Shown: positions 1-12,265 of the stretch, piece by piece
Layout of the letters: every line of letters starts with the position of its first letter
Numbering within the stretch: the stretch's first letter is position 1
DNA from: Callipepla californica brunnescens
Taxonomy: Eukaryota; Chordata; Aves; Galliformes; Odontophoridae
Length of the DNA: 64,000 nt
NCBI GenBank assembly: GCA_023055505.1
Contig: JALIRH010000002.1
Location: 24,806,437-24,870,436 of the forward strand
Direction: 5' to 3'
Program-made: the position numbers and the translations under genes
Notes under the pieces: generated by a model
The model's database searches: none
What the model was told of the DNA's origin: nothing
The model's input: the letters and a program-made list of their open reading frames with translations, nothing else

Positions 1-1105
1 GACAGTAAACAAAGGGGATAATATTTTAAATGTGTAGGAATAGTAATGAAGCTGGACTGATCAGGACTTTTCATTCTTTCTTGAAATGGTTTTCCCAGTA
101 GAAAATTTCAATTTGTCCAAAAGTCAAGGCAATATATCAGTTTGAAAAGCTAGAAGGTAATCTGACTGGTAGCACGTATGGGTCATGAAAGACTGAGGTT
201 GTTGTTCCTTTTGATTCTGAGTTAAAATTTTCTGGAAAGTCTGATGTTCTTATCTGCATATCACTGTGGAAGACAATATTATTTTTACACCATGAGAGTT
301 ACTCAATTAATATCAGCCTCTGTAAACCAGACAGGCATACATAATCAATTTATAGCCATTCATATGCTACAATACTGTCACACTGTATGTTTAAGATAAG
401 AACAAGAAAAGTTTCCCACTTAGCATTTTACCACTTGCAACCTAGCTCTTTTCTGGAGACGTTCTACAGGATCTAATTTTAAAAAGTGTAGTTTATTATT
501 TCCCTTGTTGCTAAGCTTGCCCACATTAATGCCAATTATCTAAATCCTATATTTGATATGGATTGAACAAGAAGATTAATAAATATGTCTTTTTATATCT
601 CAAATCTGATCCAAGATACTTAAATCGATATCATTTCTTGTCAAGGAATCACTGCCTCTCCTTACCAAAAATTATTTACAGGAAAAAGTTGATAACATTA
701 CTAACAATATCTGTGCTGAACACAATCAAGCGGATTTTAGGCAAGTATTCTCCAAAGTAATTTATTATGAATAAATATTTTCCTACTGCTGATCATATAG
801 TTTCCACCTCTATGGAGCAAGTAAGAAAAATATGTGGAATATAAGGAACTTATTAGGCTTATTCTGACTTTTTAGTATAATAAAACAGACTATCCTGAAT
901 CAGGAAAAACACTGGTCAGGAATAAAATTGTCTTAGACAATTCATTTTGGATTACAACTTCAAGTCAGATTTCTCAAGGAGAATAATCTGAGTGTGTTGC
1001 TGATGTAATATATTGCCTTATATGACAGTGACTACAACTAACAAGGGAGCAGGAAGAATTAATACTTCTAATAGGAATACAAAGGATTCTAGCTTTTCAT
1101 TCACA
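1..1105. other. Intronic sequence, nothing recognised
   Basis: AT-rich unique-looking sequence with many short stops in all frames. No repeat family, RNA gene or splice-flanked open frame was recognised. The 65-codon frame at 563-760 has no supporting features. Confidence 0.6.
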
Positions 1106-1673
1106 TGTAGGAAAATAATGAGTTGATTTTCTTCATAGCGTCTGTTATGGTGCTGGGTTTTGGCTCTGGGAGAAAAACAGTGCTTATAACGCACTGATGT
1201 TTTAGTTGTTTCTGAGCACTACTGCAGACCTGAAAATGTTTCAACTTCTTGTTCTGTCCTAACAGCAACGTGGACTGAGGGGGCACAAGGAGCTCAGAGG
1301 GGTCAGAATGAGGACAGCTGAACTAAGCTGGCCAAGGGGATATTCCATAACACCTGATATTGCCCAAAAAAACCCCAAACCTTTAAAAGCTGTGGGGAGT
1401 TGGCTGGTCAGGCAGATGCTGTTTGGTGACAAAGCATCAGTTGGTGGGCAGCGAGCAACTGCTTTGTGCATCACTGGTTTTGTAAATATATCATCATTAC
1501 TATTATTATTTTCCTTTTTTCTGTCTCTTCTGTTTTAGTAAATTGATTTTATCTCGACCCATGAGTTCTATGGGTTGTTTGTTTTTCCCAATTTTCTTCC
1601 CCATCCCAATGGGAGAGGTGAGTGACTGAGCGACAATGTAGCGCTGAGCTGCCTACTGGGTTAAACCACAACA
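1106..1673 (+). mobile_element. Solo LTR of an avian endogenous retrovirus (ERVL-like)
   Basis: The stretch follows, block by block, an LTR family I recall from bird genomes. It has a 5' part with GTTGATTTTCTTCATAG, then AAAACAGTGCTTATAACGCA and GATGTTTTAGTTGTT. Next come a GGGGCACAAGGAGCT block and AAGGGGATATTCCATA, then GGGGAGTTGGCTGG, a GAGCAACTGCTTTGTGCATCAC block and a T-rich stretch. Near the 3' end are ATCTCGACCCATGAGTT, the CCCCATCCCA run and a terminal GGTTAAACCACAACA. The 3' end at 1673 is clear because it ends in CA. The 5' end is set at TG (1106) by alignment from memory and is less sure. No gag, pol or env remnant and no second LTR follow, so it is a solo LTR, probably left by recombination. 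I could not find a target-site duplication. The exact Repbase family name is not assigned. Confidence 0.78.
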
Positions 1674-1746
1674 TGTCTTATCTCACACAAGAAATATTTC
1701 ATGCAACTGCTTTTCTATCTACTGAGATTGAAACACCCATTATTGA

Positions 1747-2096
1747 CCTCCCTTCCCTTCCTTTCCCTTCCTTTCCCTTCCTTTCCCTTCCTTTCCCTTC
1801 CTTTCCCTTCCTTTCCCTTCCTTTCCCTTCCTTTCCCTTCCTTTCCCTTCCTTTCCCTTCCCTTCCCTTCCCTTCCCTTCCCTTCCCTTCCCTTCCCTTC
1901 CCTTCCCTTCCCTTCCCTTCCCTTCCCTTCCCTTCCCTTCCCTTCCCTTCCCTTCCCTTCCCTTCCCTTCCCTTCCCTTCCCTTCCCTTCCCTTCCCTTC
2001 CCTTCCCTTCCCTTCCCTTCCCTTCCCTTCCCTTCCCTTCCCTTCCCTTCCCTTCCCTTCCCTTCCCTTCCCTTCCCTTCCCTTCCCTTCCCTTCC
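1747..2096. repeat. Polypyrimidine satellite: (TTCCC TTCCT)10 then (TTCCC)~47
   Basis: A 350-bp tract of only C and T on the plus strand. From 1761 to 1860 it is ten exact copies of a decamer made of TTCCC plus a one-base variant, TTCCT. From about 1861 to 2095 it is about 47 exact copies of the pentamer TTCCC. Two open frames run through it (1622-2101 and 1701-2120) and would give Leu/Pro/Phe/Ser repeats. They exist only because a 5-bp unit without stops reads open in all frames, so they are not genes. Confidence 0.98.
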
Positions 2097-5000
2097 TATA
2101 GTTTTTGTAATTTAAAGTAATTTTAATCCAAGTTAACTTTTCTAGACATCAGTACCTGTTGTCAGATAGAATTACAGAAGAATCTCATTATATCTTCTGA
2201 AACTGCCATAAATAGCATAATAAGTGATGGCAAGTCTTATTAATGAGTACTGTTATATTTTGGAATAAACATATATGAGACCAGATGTATTGAAGACCTG
2301 ATCTGTCAAAAGCGTTTCAAAACTAGAATGTTGCCAAGGATAATTTACAGCTCTATGTTCATTTTTACCAAAGTTATTAATAAATTTAACAGTAAAAGTA
2401 ATTTAAATAGCTTCTTGAAGTGTCCTTTTTTCAACAAGGCCAAAAGGAAAAATTGCACTCTAAAAGAAAGTAATTTTCAAATATATTTGAACCTGTTGTA
2501 GATCTCATACATTATTTCTGGCGATGCAGATACTAAAGTTGGCCCTTATGCATGGTTGCAGCATTCCGTGTGCCTATGAGTACTGTATGGTTCAGTCTGC
2601 ATGAATGCAATTCTTCTGCATTTAATATGCTGCAAGAGTGAGATCACTGTAGGATTTTTGGAGTATATAATGTTACTGACTACGCAGTACATTTTATTTA
2701 TCCCATTCTACTTATTACGTAAGCCCATAATAAGGTAATAAGGTAATGTCAGAGCACTTAGTAAAGGGGAAGAATTTTAGGAAATTTTTAGCATAGGATA
2801 TTGTCTGCAGTAACCAATGTGAAGCTCTCTAACCTGGCTCTGTGCATTGAAAACCAGAACAAATATAATGAAGGTTTTCAAAGTCAGACTGAGATAATGC
2901 AAGATGTGTCCTAGGTTTTTCTATCATATTTTATAAAATAAGATTTTTACATGTAACCAGAGTTATGTAGATTCCCAACAAAACTTGAACATGGTTTTAA
3001 GCAACAAATTCTTGTCATATGTGCAAACTGAATAAAAAGTAGCATTCAGTACAGGAAGAAACTGCTTTCAAGGGACTGTTTGTTCCCTCTGATGTCTTTC
3101 ATAATGTCAGGAAGCTAGGATGAAAATATTAGATGGCATATACAAAAGTTGATTTCAATATACCCATAAAACTGCACTTTGTTATGTTGTATGCTCAGTG
3201 TGCTATTGTCCTACAGTATAGGATGGGGGCTGTAGGAGGGAGGGAAGAAGTTGAGGAATGGAGAAGAAAAGTAGAGAAAGTAGCTTCTGATACTTATTAG
3301 TAAGTGACCTAAATTATAGGCAGTAAGAAGAGAAGAAAATACAAAATCTCCAAGACTTGCAAAGTTAAGAGTGATGTAATATTTCCAGAGAGCTAGAACT
3401 GGAAATACTATCATATCCACCTAATAATCCATCCTTCAGGTAAGAACCCTCCTGACTCTGACTGCCTTCCCCAGCTGAAAACATACACAGTTGGTACTTT
3501 TGTGTTGATAAGCAAAGGAAACAAACTCAAGAATAAAAGTAACTCCATGTCACTGTTGTCAATATTAATTCATTTTTTCCTGTGACATGCTAATGCATTT
3601 TGCAAAAATCTATACTCTCAACAAAAGAAAGAATTTTCAAAAAAGTGTAGTGGTGCACTTAGCTATCTACCTTAAAGTCCTCTTTCTGATGGCTTTAATC
3701 AATCTTTTCATGAAGCTCGTGTCACCTGACACTCTTCTGCTCTGAATCAGAGTAAGAACATCCAAGTCAATATGATCAGGTCTAAAAATGTCCAGAATTA
3801 GTTCATCATGGTGGGCTGAACAAAATAGTGTCGACAGATCTAATGCACACAATCAATTCTATACTGTGCAGCTATTTGTAGTCACAAATAGATGAAGGTC
3901 AATGCAGGCATTGCCTTTGAGGATCCACAGCTAGAGGTTTAATCTCTTTTTTTCCTCAATGACACTACTAACACTTGAAAGTAGTTACTGGAAGGGTAAT
4001 GTTTTGAGAGTGAATGATTCATGTTTGTCATGCTGTTTCCTAGAGTAATCTTACTGTATTAAGACTGAAAAGTACAACATAAAATTTCATGCCAATAGAT
4101 ATCATAAATTGCTCATATTTTAGGACTCATAGTGAATTCACAAACATTTATGAATACATTTCTTATTTTTCAGTGAAATACCCAGTGGGTTTTTCTTTTT
4201 TCCAAACATTCTGAGAATAGCAATTACAGTATAACAAAAAGGAATGGAATATGTATATTCCTAAATATACATATATATATCCTCTGCATCATCTGCAGTA
4301 CCTACATACCAAATCCAGACAAGCTGGACAATATATTTTCAGACTGGGTACTCCATGATTGGCACATTCACTAAGAAATAAACTTGTGGGATAATTTCTC
4401 TGCTAATAGCTCACTGAATATACTGAATATTAATATGTTTGCTATTGTCCCTATGTGCTGTACACAGCATAACCTTTGATCCTATTTGTAATCTTACTAA
4501 ACAATCCATTTTCTCTTAATCTAAAGTCTTTCTTTTTCCTTAAATTATTCTTAAGACTAAATTACATCATAAGTAGCAGCCTTTCATTTATCTGGCCTTC
4601 CTTATTTATTCACAGAAATCTAAATCTGTAATCCAGAGCCATATATCTATGACTGTTTACAAGCCACCTAAACTGTGCCCTTTGATTATATCTCCCAAAC
4701 CAAACTGCATATATGACTCCACACAATTAGGGGCTCTATTTTACATGAGAACCAATGCCTAATGAAGAGACCATAAACTGCTGTTTGGAAGCACAGTCTT
4801 CTGTATCACTGATTACTTCTCCAATTAAAGACTCACTAAATTCTTAAAAAAGAAGAATTCTGCTGTTTGTTTTCCATGTTAGCAAAGATTCTGCTCTGTT
4901 CACTGTCAAGAACAGCTTTTTCATTTTTAAGACCTCTCTAATGTTAAGACAATTATCAAACAACAGTGGTTGCAAAATGAGATACTATTTGTCTGATATT

Positions 5001-6404
5001 TAGCTCATCAAAACACAAATGTGGAAAAATTACCATTTTTTGTTTCCAATTTTCCTTTATATGATGCAGATACTATCCTTTTTAAGATAACAGAAGTACA
5101 GCTGAGTATCTACAGAAGGCATCATTTTTTTCTGCAAGTAAACAATGAATTCAAATTCTGATTATTCCTTAAAACAATGTAAAAAACCATGAAGTATTAA
5201 GGGGTGGAAATCTCTCATATAACTAGGATGGGAGCTGGGCTCAGACTGTCAAGATTTGAGCAGAATGGATGGCTATACTTACTATTTCTGTTTGCCCACA
5301 GGCAAAATCATCAGTGGTCTGGCTCCGTTTGGAATTTACTTTTTGAGTTATCTGTCAAAGATTGTTCAGTTTTATTAGCAGTACAAACACTTGGATAAAA
5401 AAGGAGGCTTAGTAATTTCAATGCCATCAAAAAGTAGTAAACATATTTTCTGTTCCACTTGAGTATAAACAGTGAGAAAAGCAGGAAAAAAATAAGATAG
5501 TTTCACAGTTAGTTACTTTTGCTATGGTATACTGTTTCAGGTTTCAGAGGAGACAAAAAAGGTAAGAAAGAAGATTAAAGACCAGAAAAAAGCAATAATA
5601 AGAAAATTAGCTGTTCTTCTTCAAACTTGGCAAAATCTAAACATGAGTGTGATTGCAATGTCTGGGCTTTTGTGGATGAAAACAAAATCAGCCATGTGAT
5701 ACCACATGTGACCATCTGCAAGAGGAGAAGTACTGAGTTGGAAAAAGGAATGTATCTCCTATGAAGATGTGTGTAAAGAGGTGTCATTGGTTTCCCCTAT
5801 CAAAGTGAAAAAACACATTTCAAAAAGACTGTAAGTCTAAGGAGTAACTTTGCAGATGGGCACAAAGGCGAGTGCTAGTCTTACTGTCTGTGCAGGACTA
5901 TCCTTCAAGTTCATAGTTTAAAATTTCTGATGAAGGGGAATACAAAAAAAAAAAAAAAGGTGAAAGCAATTAAAGGTTTATGATACACTGATGAGTGGAG
6001 AAGGAATACCTGCATGTAGTTACTAGAGATAGTGTCTAAAAGGAAGTAACAGTTTTATAATAGTGAAGAGAAAGAAAAATAATGAAAATCTCATTGTCCT
6101 TCTTACTGAAGTCACAGCATAGTTTGGACTATGACTGAATCTACAATCCAAGATGACATGTGCATTTGATGGATTTAGATCTCTTGATCTTTTTCTCTAT
6201 GTGTTTTGTATTCAATATTTTCTTGTATATTACTATGGATCTCCCCACTCCTCCCTCACTGAAGTTATTAGAGTCTGAACATTCACACCTGGATTTTGTG
6301 AAAGGGCAAACTTGTGCCCCTGGCTGTCTCTTCCAACACTTTCGTATTTGTTCACTAAACATCTCTGTGACCAAATTGACTGCAGTTCCACTAATATAAT
6401 TGAG
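2097..6404. other. Intronic sequence between the TTCCC array and the first CR1
   Basis: AT-rich, with stops in all frames and no recognised gene. It includes a short AT-rich near-palindrome around 4246-4276 (GGAATATGTATATTCC followed by ATACATATATATAT) and a 15-bp A run at 5944-5958. Open frames of 60-90 codons here show no family resemblance. Confidence 0.6.
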
Positions 6405-7022
6405 GAACACAGAGCTGTATGTATGACCAATGGCATCCTGGATTGTATCAGAAATAGTCTTGCCAGCAGTAGCGGGGAAGTGATCATCTCTCTATACTCA
6501 GTGCTGGTGAGACTGCACCTTGAACACAGTGTTCAGTTTTGGGTCCCTCACTGCAAGAGGGGGCCCTGGAGCATATCCAGAGAAGGGCAGCAAAGCTAGC
6601 AAAGGGTCTGGAGCAGAAGCCTGATGAGAAGTGGATGAGGGATCTGAAATTCTTCAGTCTGGAGAAAAGGATGCTCCAGAGAGACCTTACTGCTTTCTAT
6701 AACTACCTGAAGGAAATCGTGGTGAGGTGAGGACAGGACTCTTCTACCACATAATTAGCTATAGGACAAGAGGGAATGGTCTCAAGTTGAACCAGGCGAG
6801 ATTCAAGTTGGATATTAGGAATAATTTCTTCTCTAAAGAGTGGTCATGCGCTGAAACCGGCTGCCAGGCATATGGTTGAGTCACCGTCTCTGGAGATATT
6901 CAACAAATGTTTAGATGTTGTACTAAGGGTCATAGTTTAGTCGGGAAATAGTGGTTGCAGGTGAGCAGTTGGACTGGAGGATCTTGGTGATCTTTTCCAA
7001 CTTCAGTGATTCCATTATTCTC
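6405..7022 (+). mobile_element. CR1 LINE, 5'-truncated, 3' end present
   Basis: A CR1 non-LTR retrotransposon piece in forward orientation. The left part translates to damaged C-terminal ORF2 reverse-transcriptase sequence ([19 protein letters not shown], then [12 protein letters not shown], then [18 protein letters not shown] and [19 protein letters not shown]). The right part is the CR1 3' region (ACAAGAGGGAATGGTCTCAA, TAGGAATAATTTCTTCTCTA, CTTGGTGATCTTTTCCAACTT) and ends in a decayed 8-mer tail, GATTCCATTATTCTCTG. The left limit is approximate because the element is degraded. It abuts an inverted CR1 tail at 7023. Confidence 0.88.
6423..6730 (+). pseudogene. CR1 ORF2 reverse transcriptase C-terminal fragment, frameshifted
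   Basis: Two overlapping frames carry CR1 ORF2 C-terminal sequence: the first from NGILDC to about GPWS (to about 6580), the second from [10 protein letters not shown] to LKEIV (about 6567-6730). The frame change means the reading frame is broken near 6570. The catalytic palm motifs lie upstream of what is preserved. The copy is dead and has no expected function. The assignment rests on my recall of typical CR1 ORF2 wording, such as [12 protein letters not shown] and YCVQFWAP. Confidence 0.75.
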
Positions 7023-7078
7023 TGTGCTCACAGAACTGTAGGGGTCGGAAAGGTCCTCTAGAGATCATCAAGTGTTGC
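7023..7078 (-). mobile_element. CR1 3'-end fragment, inverted
   Basis: CACAGAACTGTAGGGGTCGGA followed by AAGGTCCTCTAGAGATCATCAAGT is the reverse complement of a CR1 3' terminus. Only about 55 bp remain. The tail sits directly against the tail of the forward CR1 at 6405-7022. Confidence 0.8.
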
Positions 7079-10000
7079 CTTACATAAATAGAAAAATTTC
7101 CCCTGAATTCTTATAACACATATTTGATACATTTTGTTTTGTTTTGTTTCCCTTGAAAATTGAACAAAAATTCAGCCCAGAGGAGATCATTGAAACCACT
7201 GAAGCTTTCTATCTTTGTCTTTTAACGTTTTAAATATCATTGAAAATGCTAATTAAGTTATTCACATAGGTAAATTTTTTTAAAAACTTGTTATGAGTTT
7301 TGAGAATTTCAGAATAAATGATCAATTATTTTCCTGTAAAGTAGTGAATGCTTCAAATGTGATCTCTGAGAACATTATTTGAAGAAATGAAAGTAAACTG
7401 CGTTTTGTCAGATTTAGAATGATCTTAATTTAAACTTCAATTTACACTTCAATATTTTTCAGGAAAAAAACATAAAGCAACAGTCATCGGAGATTTATCC
7501 CACTGCATTGAAACAAAATACCTTATTTTATGAAGGAAAGTAATCAAGGGCATCAAGAAGATATACTTATATGAAAAGGAAGTACTTGACTAAAAATGTG
7601 TAATCTCAATGTGATGCATTCATCAGAAAATTGAACTCCAAAAAGCATAAATCTTTAATCTTAAAAAAAATCCTAAAAATTGAGAGGCATAATCACATTT
7701 TAATGCCATAAAGTTTTAGAAAATAATTGATTAAGTTTATTTTCTGTTGGCTGTACCTCTAGGTTCTTGTAAGCCAACAATAAAAAAGAAACAAAAATGC
7801 AATAAGAAAAAGAAGGAATAAAGAATGTTATAGCAAATCTAGAACAATACTCAATCAAGAAAGGTCCTCATGACTGCAGTTATTTTTATTATATGCCAGT
7901 ACAGCATATAGTTAATATACTGCCAACAGCACACTGCTGAAAGCATTATGCAAAATACTGCAGCATTCAAATAGAATAGGAATGTTTATTTGGCACAGAA
8001 ATTTTTGAGTTTATACTGTTTTCAAAGGTGAGGAATGATCTTAAGAAGACTTCTTCCCTGGAAGAGGTGATCACATTGTCAGTCACTCTGCCTGTCACAC
8101 TTTCTCCTGAAATGAAGAATGCCCAGGAAAGCTCAGGACAGCAACTAGAAATAATGAATGGTTCTGTGGATTGAAAGACATACCACATGCTGAAATAAAT
8201 ATCTTAATATACATCTGAGAAGTGGACAGCAAATAAAGAAAGTCTGTAAGCAATTCTTCAAGCCTCTGGTAGGAAATAAAACTGCAAACATTAAGAATAT
8301 GCAAGATGAGTACCATAATCTAGTCAGTTTTGTGATGAGTATAATAAAAATAAAATGTTCTGAGGAAACTGACAGTATTTTTTGTCAAAAACAAACAAAC
8401 AAAAAAAACCAACCTCAAACTTAAAGTATAATCACGTGCTGCAAATAAAAGGATATCTCTTTCCAGTATATAAATACTAGCCTTCTGAATAAGCTAATTT
8501 CCTCCACAGGCCACATGACTTATGCAATTGTAAAGGTTGTTTAAAATGACTAATTAGTAGCATGTTAAATCAAGCATGCCGAATACACATTTCAATTGCA
8601 TTATATGGAGAAGCAGATGGGAATGGGAAATGACAGCGTATTTTAATGCCACTCAGAGAGAACTGAATCATAAAACCAGAAACTTCAGAAAGCACATGCT
8701 AAAGACCATGCCCTCCAGGGGCACCTTTGTCAGGGCTATAGATGGGTAGTGCCATGGGAATCCAACTAGCACAGGGTTGCCAGCTGAGGCAACATGAGAT
8801 AAGTTCACTCAGTATTTCCTACCACTAAATTCATCCCACTCCTTGTCTCATTCCAGCGCATGCCTCAGCTTGATAGATCTCCAGCTCAAAGGTCTCATGA
8901 CCATCCAGCAGTGGAAATACTGGGAGGAATAGACTTTGAATAACTCTCCACTGGGTCTTCAAGATGGGGCTTTGAAGCAAAACATGTTTTGCTAATGTGG
9001 CTTTATGGAGAAGATTGGAGTGTGGCATAGCGGAGGGGGATCTTGTTGTGTACAATGACTCCCAGATAAATCACCCTTTGAAAGCTTTGTTAATCAACTA
9101 GAATACTAAATTGTGTTGAGCAAGTAGAGTGAACAGACACCCCTACAGTGCTCAGCAACTTATTTTCCCCTTTTACTTCCAAATTCTAGTCCCCTGCTTC
9201 CAAACTACATTATACAAGCATTAATTCACTCTTTGTGGGGGTTGTTCTTGGCACACAAACTAGTTTTTTCAGCTAGCAGACTTGGATGTAATTTGGGACA
9301 GTTTGCTCCCAGCTCCCTTCAAACAGCACTAGTGACACCACATTACGTTTGGCTCCATGTAACCAACAAAGTCTCTAGCAGTGTCTCTAGCAGTCTCTCT
9401 CTCCTCTCACTTTGCACACCTCATGTCTGCAGCAGCCATACAAATTTTTAGGCCATTAAAGCTTAAGGACCATGAATTTATCATCTTGTAAAAATGGTGG
9501 AGGACCTATGATGTAGAGAAATGAAATACCAATCCATTTGATTATTTATTTATTTGAATTCTACACTGGTATACTGTGGCATAAAATGAAGAAGAGTAAG
9601 TGGACTTTCATATAGTGACACAGAATTGCTTAGTGAAATGCTGATCAAAACACCAGAAAATTAGAAAGATCTGTTTGTTTACCATAAAGCACTGATTTAA
9701 TATGTCACCATCTTTAATCTTCACCTTGGGTTTTAAAGATATGAAGACTGGCCAGTAAACTTAACTACTGCTTAAGGCAAACCCCTAATAACAAGCTGTA
9801 AAATAATCTTGAGTTGCAGATTTGTCTGGCTTCAGGTTTTCTGCAGAAGGGTTTTGCTAAAAATGGAAATTGACAACAATTTTGAACCTTCTGGGATTTA
9901 GGTTCCTCCTCATATACTGAACAGCAATGCAAAACAGGAAGAACACGGCTGGAGCTCACTATTATGTTAGATTTAAGCAGATTCCTGAGCACTATCCTAA

Positions 10001-10854
10001 GCATGTACGTAGTTTTTTTCAGAGAGTTTGCTTAAAGTTAATAATGTATTTAGAATCTTTCTAAAGCAAAATCCACATTTTTCTACTCTCTGAGTGTTGA
10101 AAAATAAGCCTGCTCAAACACTGCTTCAAACCCACACCTACATTCCTGGACAGCATCTCTGTATTTGTACCAGGTCACCTGTTGCTACTCCCACATACCT
10201 CTTTTGCATATTTTTATTTACTCAGAAGCTCCTTGATTATCCGTTTGTCAGGACCATTCTTAAACTTGAAGGAGGTGTCAGCTAGTCCTCCTGGACCCCA
10301 CTTCTTTCTGGGCCTGTCTCTTGTGGGATTATTCCAGGCAGGCTAAGTCTGATTTTTAGAAATTAAGGGTTGTGATCAACGACATCTTAGCCTGGTAGGA
10401 GTTAGGTTTTTAAACTACATATAAGGAGAACATATGGAAATAAATTCCAGTCCAACCGAAGTGAATGCCAAGACTTTCTGCTAACTTTATTGTGCCCATG
10501 ATGCTCTTTAAATTCTTAGTGTTATTCTTAATTTTGTCCTTTTTTTGTCCTTTTATTTTCTCTTTAAGAACTGTGTCAGGAATAAATACATACATACATT
10601 CATATATACGTAGGAATAATTACAAGTGATATAAGAAAGAAAGGAGAGTTTGGGTGTGTGAATGATATGTCTTGCATCTAATTAATACTGCTGAAAAACT
10701 AGAAAGCCTGACACTTAGGTTCATATTAACATTTATGTATGTGAGATTAAATGAAATTATTCTCACAGAGATTATGAAACTAGAAAGGATAGAAGGAGAA
10801 TTTAGTTTCTGAAGTACAGACAAACGTTCCAATACCACTTCTGACAGAAGTACA
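7079..10854. other. Intronic sequence, no gene recognised
   Basis: AT-rich with simple sequence at 8386-8410 (CAAA-like) and a local tandem duplication of GTCTCTAGCAGT near 9370-9396. A perfect 14-bp palindrome (CAAAACATGTTTTG) lies at about 8979-8992, inside a somewhat GC-richer patch (8640-9060) that I could not assign to any repeat family. The remaining open frames are short and unsupported. Confidence 0.55.
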
Positions 10855-11598
10855 TCAAGGTCTGGCACCTGGGTTATGGCAACATCCACTACCAATACAT
10901 GAAAAGATTGAGCACAGCCCTGATGAAAAGGATTTAGGGCTATTGGCAGATGGGAAGACGGACATGAGTGAGTAGCGTGCTCTTGCATCCCAGAAAGTCA
11001 ACAGTATTCTGAGTTGCCTCAAAAGAAGCATGGCCAGCAGGTTGAGGTGGGTGATCCTGCCCCTCTACTCTGTGCTGGTGAGCCCTCACCTGGAATACTG
11101 CATCCAGGTGTAGTGTCCTCAGTACAGGAGAGACATAGACTTGTTGGAGCGCATCCAGAGGAGGGCAACAAAATGAGGGATGGAACACCTCTCCTACAAG
11201 GACAGGTTGGGAGAGCTAGGGCTGTTAAGACTGGAGAAGAGAAGGCTCTAGGTGACCTGATGGTGACTTTTCAATATCTAAAGGGTTGCTACAAGGAAGA
11301 AGGAAACAAACTCTTTAGCGGGATTTGTGGTGATAGGACAAGGGGAAATGGTTTCACACTAAAAGAGGAGATATTTAGATTGAAGATAAGGAAAAAGTCT
11401 TTTACAGTGAGGGTGGTGAGGCACTGGAACAGGTTGCCCAGAGATATGGTGGAAGCCTTGTACCTGTAGAAATTCAAGGTCTGATTGGACCAGGCTCTGA
11501 GCAATCTGATCTAGCTGTGGATGTCCATGCTCATTGCAGGGAACTTGGAGTAGATGACTTCCGACTCTAAGGATTCTATATTCTACGATTCTATGACT
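10855..11598 (+). mobile_element. CR1 LINE, 5'-truncated, 3' end with 8-mer tail
   Basis: A forward CR1 with recognisable ordered blocks: TTGAGCACAGCCCTGATGA, TTGCATCCCAGAAAGTCAAC, CTGCCCCTCTACTCTGTGCT, GAGCGCATCCAGAGGAGGGC, GGAACACCTCTCCTACAAGG and GATAGGACAAGGGGAAATGG. Then come AGGCACTGGAACAGGTTGCC and the tail GATTCTATATTCTACGATTC. The first part would encode the ORF2 C-terminus; the frame at 11014-11469 ends in the usual VVRHWNRLPRD wording but is not a cellular gene. The 5' end is approximate. Confidence 0.92.
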
Positions 11599-11689
11599 TG
11601 GATACTTCAGCAAATTACGTTGTATAATGCATCATAGCATATCACACATCTGAGAATACCACATAGCTGACATAAACAGGTTCAGAAAG

Positions 11690-12265
11690 CACACTAATGG
11701 TAACTTCTTGGTACAAGCATTAAGAGAGCCAACTAGAAAAGGCACCCTCCTGGATTTGTTGCTTGTAAAGAGAGGACCTCATGAGTGAAGTGTTGACTGC
11801 TGGCCATCTTAGCAGTGGCCATCTTAGCCTCAGTAACCATGAAGTACTTGAATTGAAAACCTTTGATGACAGTAGGAAAATTGCCATCAAAATCCCCTGG
11901 ATATGGGGAGAGCAGATTTAAGGCTGCTCAAGGAAATGGCTAGCCCCCTCTGATTCCATTTTTGAAAATACTGCAGTTCATCAATACTGTTTACTTTTTG
12001 AGTATCACTTCTTACCATCACAGGAACAGTCAACACCAAAGTGTGAGAAGTAGGAGGTGCAGAAAGTCAGCTTGGCTGAACAGGGATCTTCTAGAGTTTA
12101 GGTGACAAGCGTATGGCCGTTAGAAGGGAGATCAGATTACATGGGAGAACTACAGAGTTGTTCTCTGCAGGGAGAAAATTTGTGTACCCAAAGAGGAATT
12201 GGGGTTTAAGCTGGACAGTTATGTTCAGGACTGCAAAAGTTTTCTTGAACTTGCTTCTGCAAACA
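11690..12265 (+). mobile_element. CR1 ORF2 interior fragment, truncated at both ends
   Basis: Blocks match the part of CR1 ORF2 between the endonuclease and reverse-transcriptase domains: ACTTCTTGGTACAAGCATTA, GCACCCTCCTGGATTTG, AGTAACCATGAAGTACTTGA, GGCTTGGCTGAACAGGGATC, CTGCAGGGAGAAAATTTGTG and TTGGGGTTTAAGCTG. No 3' end or 8-mer tail follows. A local duplication repeats GGCCATCTTAGC at about 11804-11830. The segment lies downstream of a CR1 3' end in the same orientation, so the order is inverted relative to an intact element, and two separate insertion events or a rearrangement are needed. It is an older, degraded copy. Confidence 0.8.

Noticed and set aside
1674..1746. Internal retroviral sequence after the LTR
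   Set aside because: The 73 bp between the LTR and the C/T array show no primer-binding site or gag-like sequence, so the LTR is called solo.
1622..2120. Two long open frames encoding Leu-Pro-Phe-Ser repeats
   Set aside because: They are created by the TTCCC array, a 5-bp unit without stops that reads open in all frames. No start context or splice evidence supports them.
10620..11188. Minus-strand open frames of 82-122 codons
   Set aside because: Mostly antisense to the forward CR1 at 10855-11598, with no independent support.
11014..11469. 151-codon open frame on the plus strand
   Set aside because: It lies fully inside a CR1 3' portion and ends in CR1 ORF2 C-terminal wording, so it is retrotransposon debris and not a gene.
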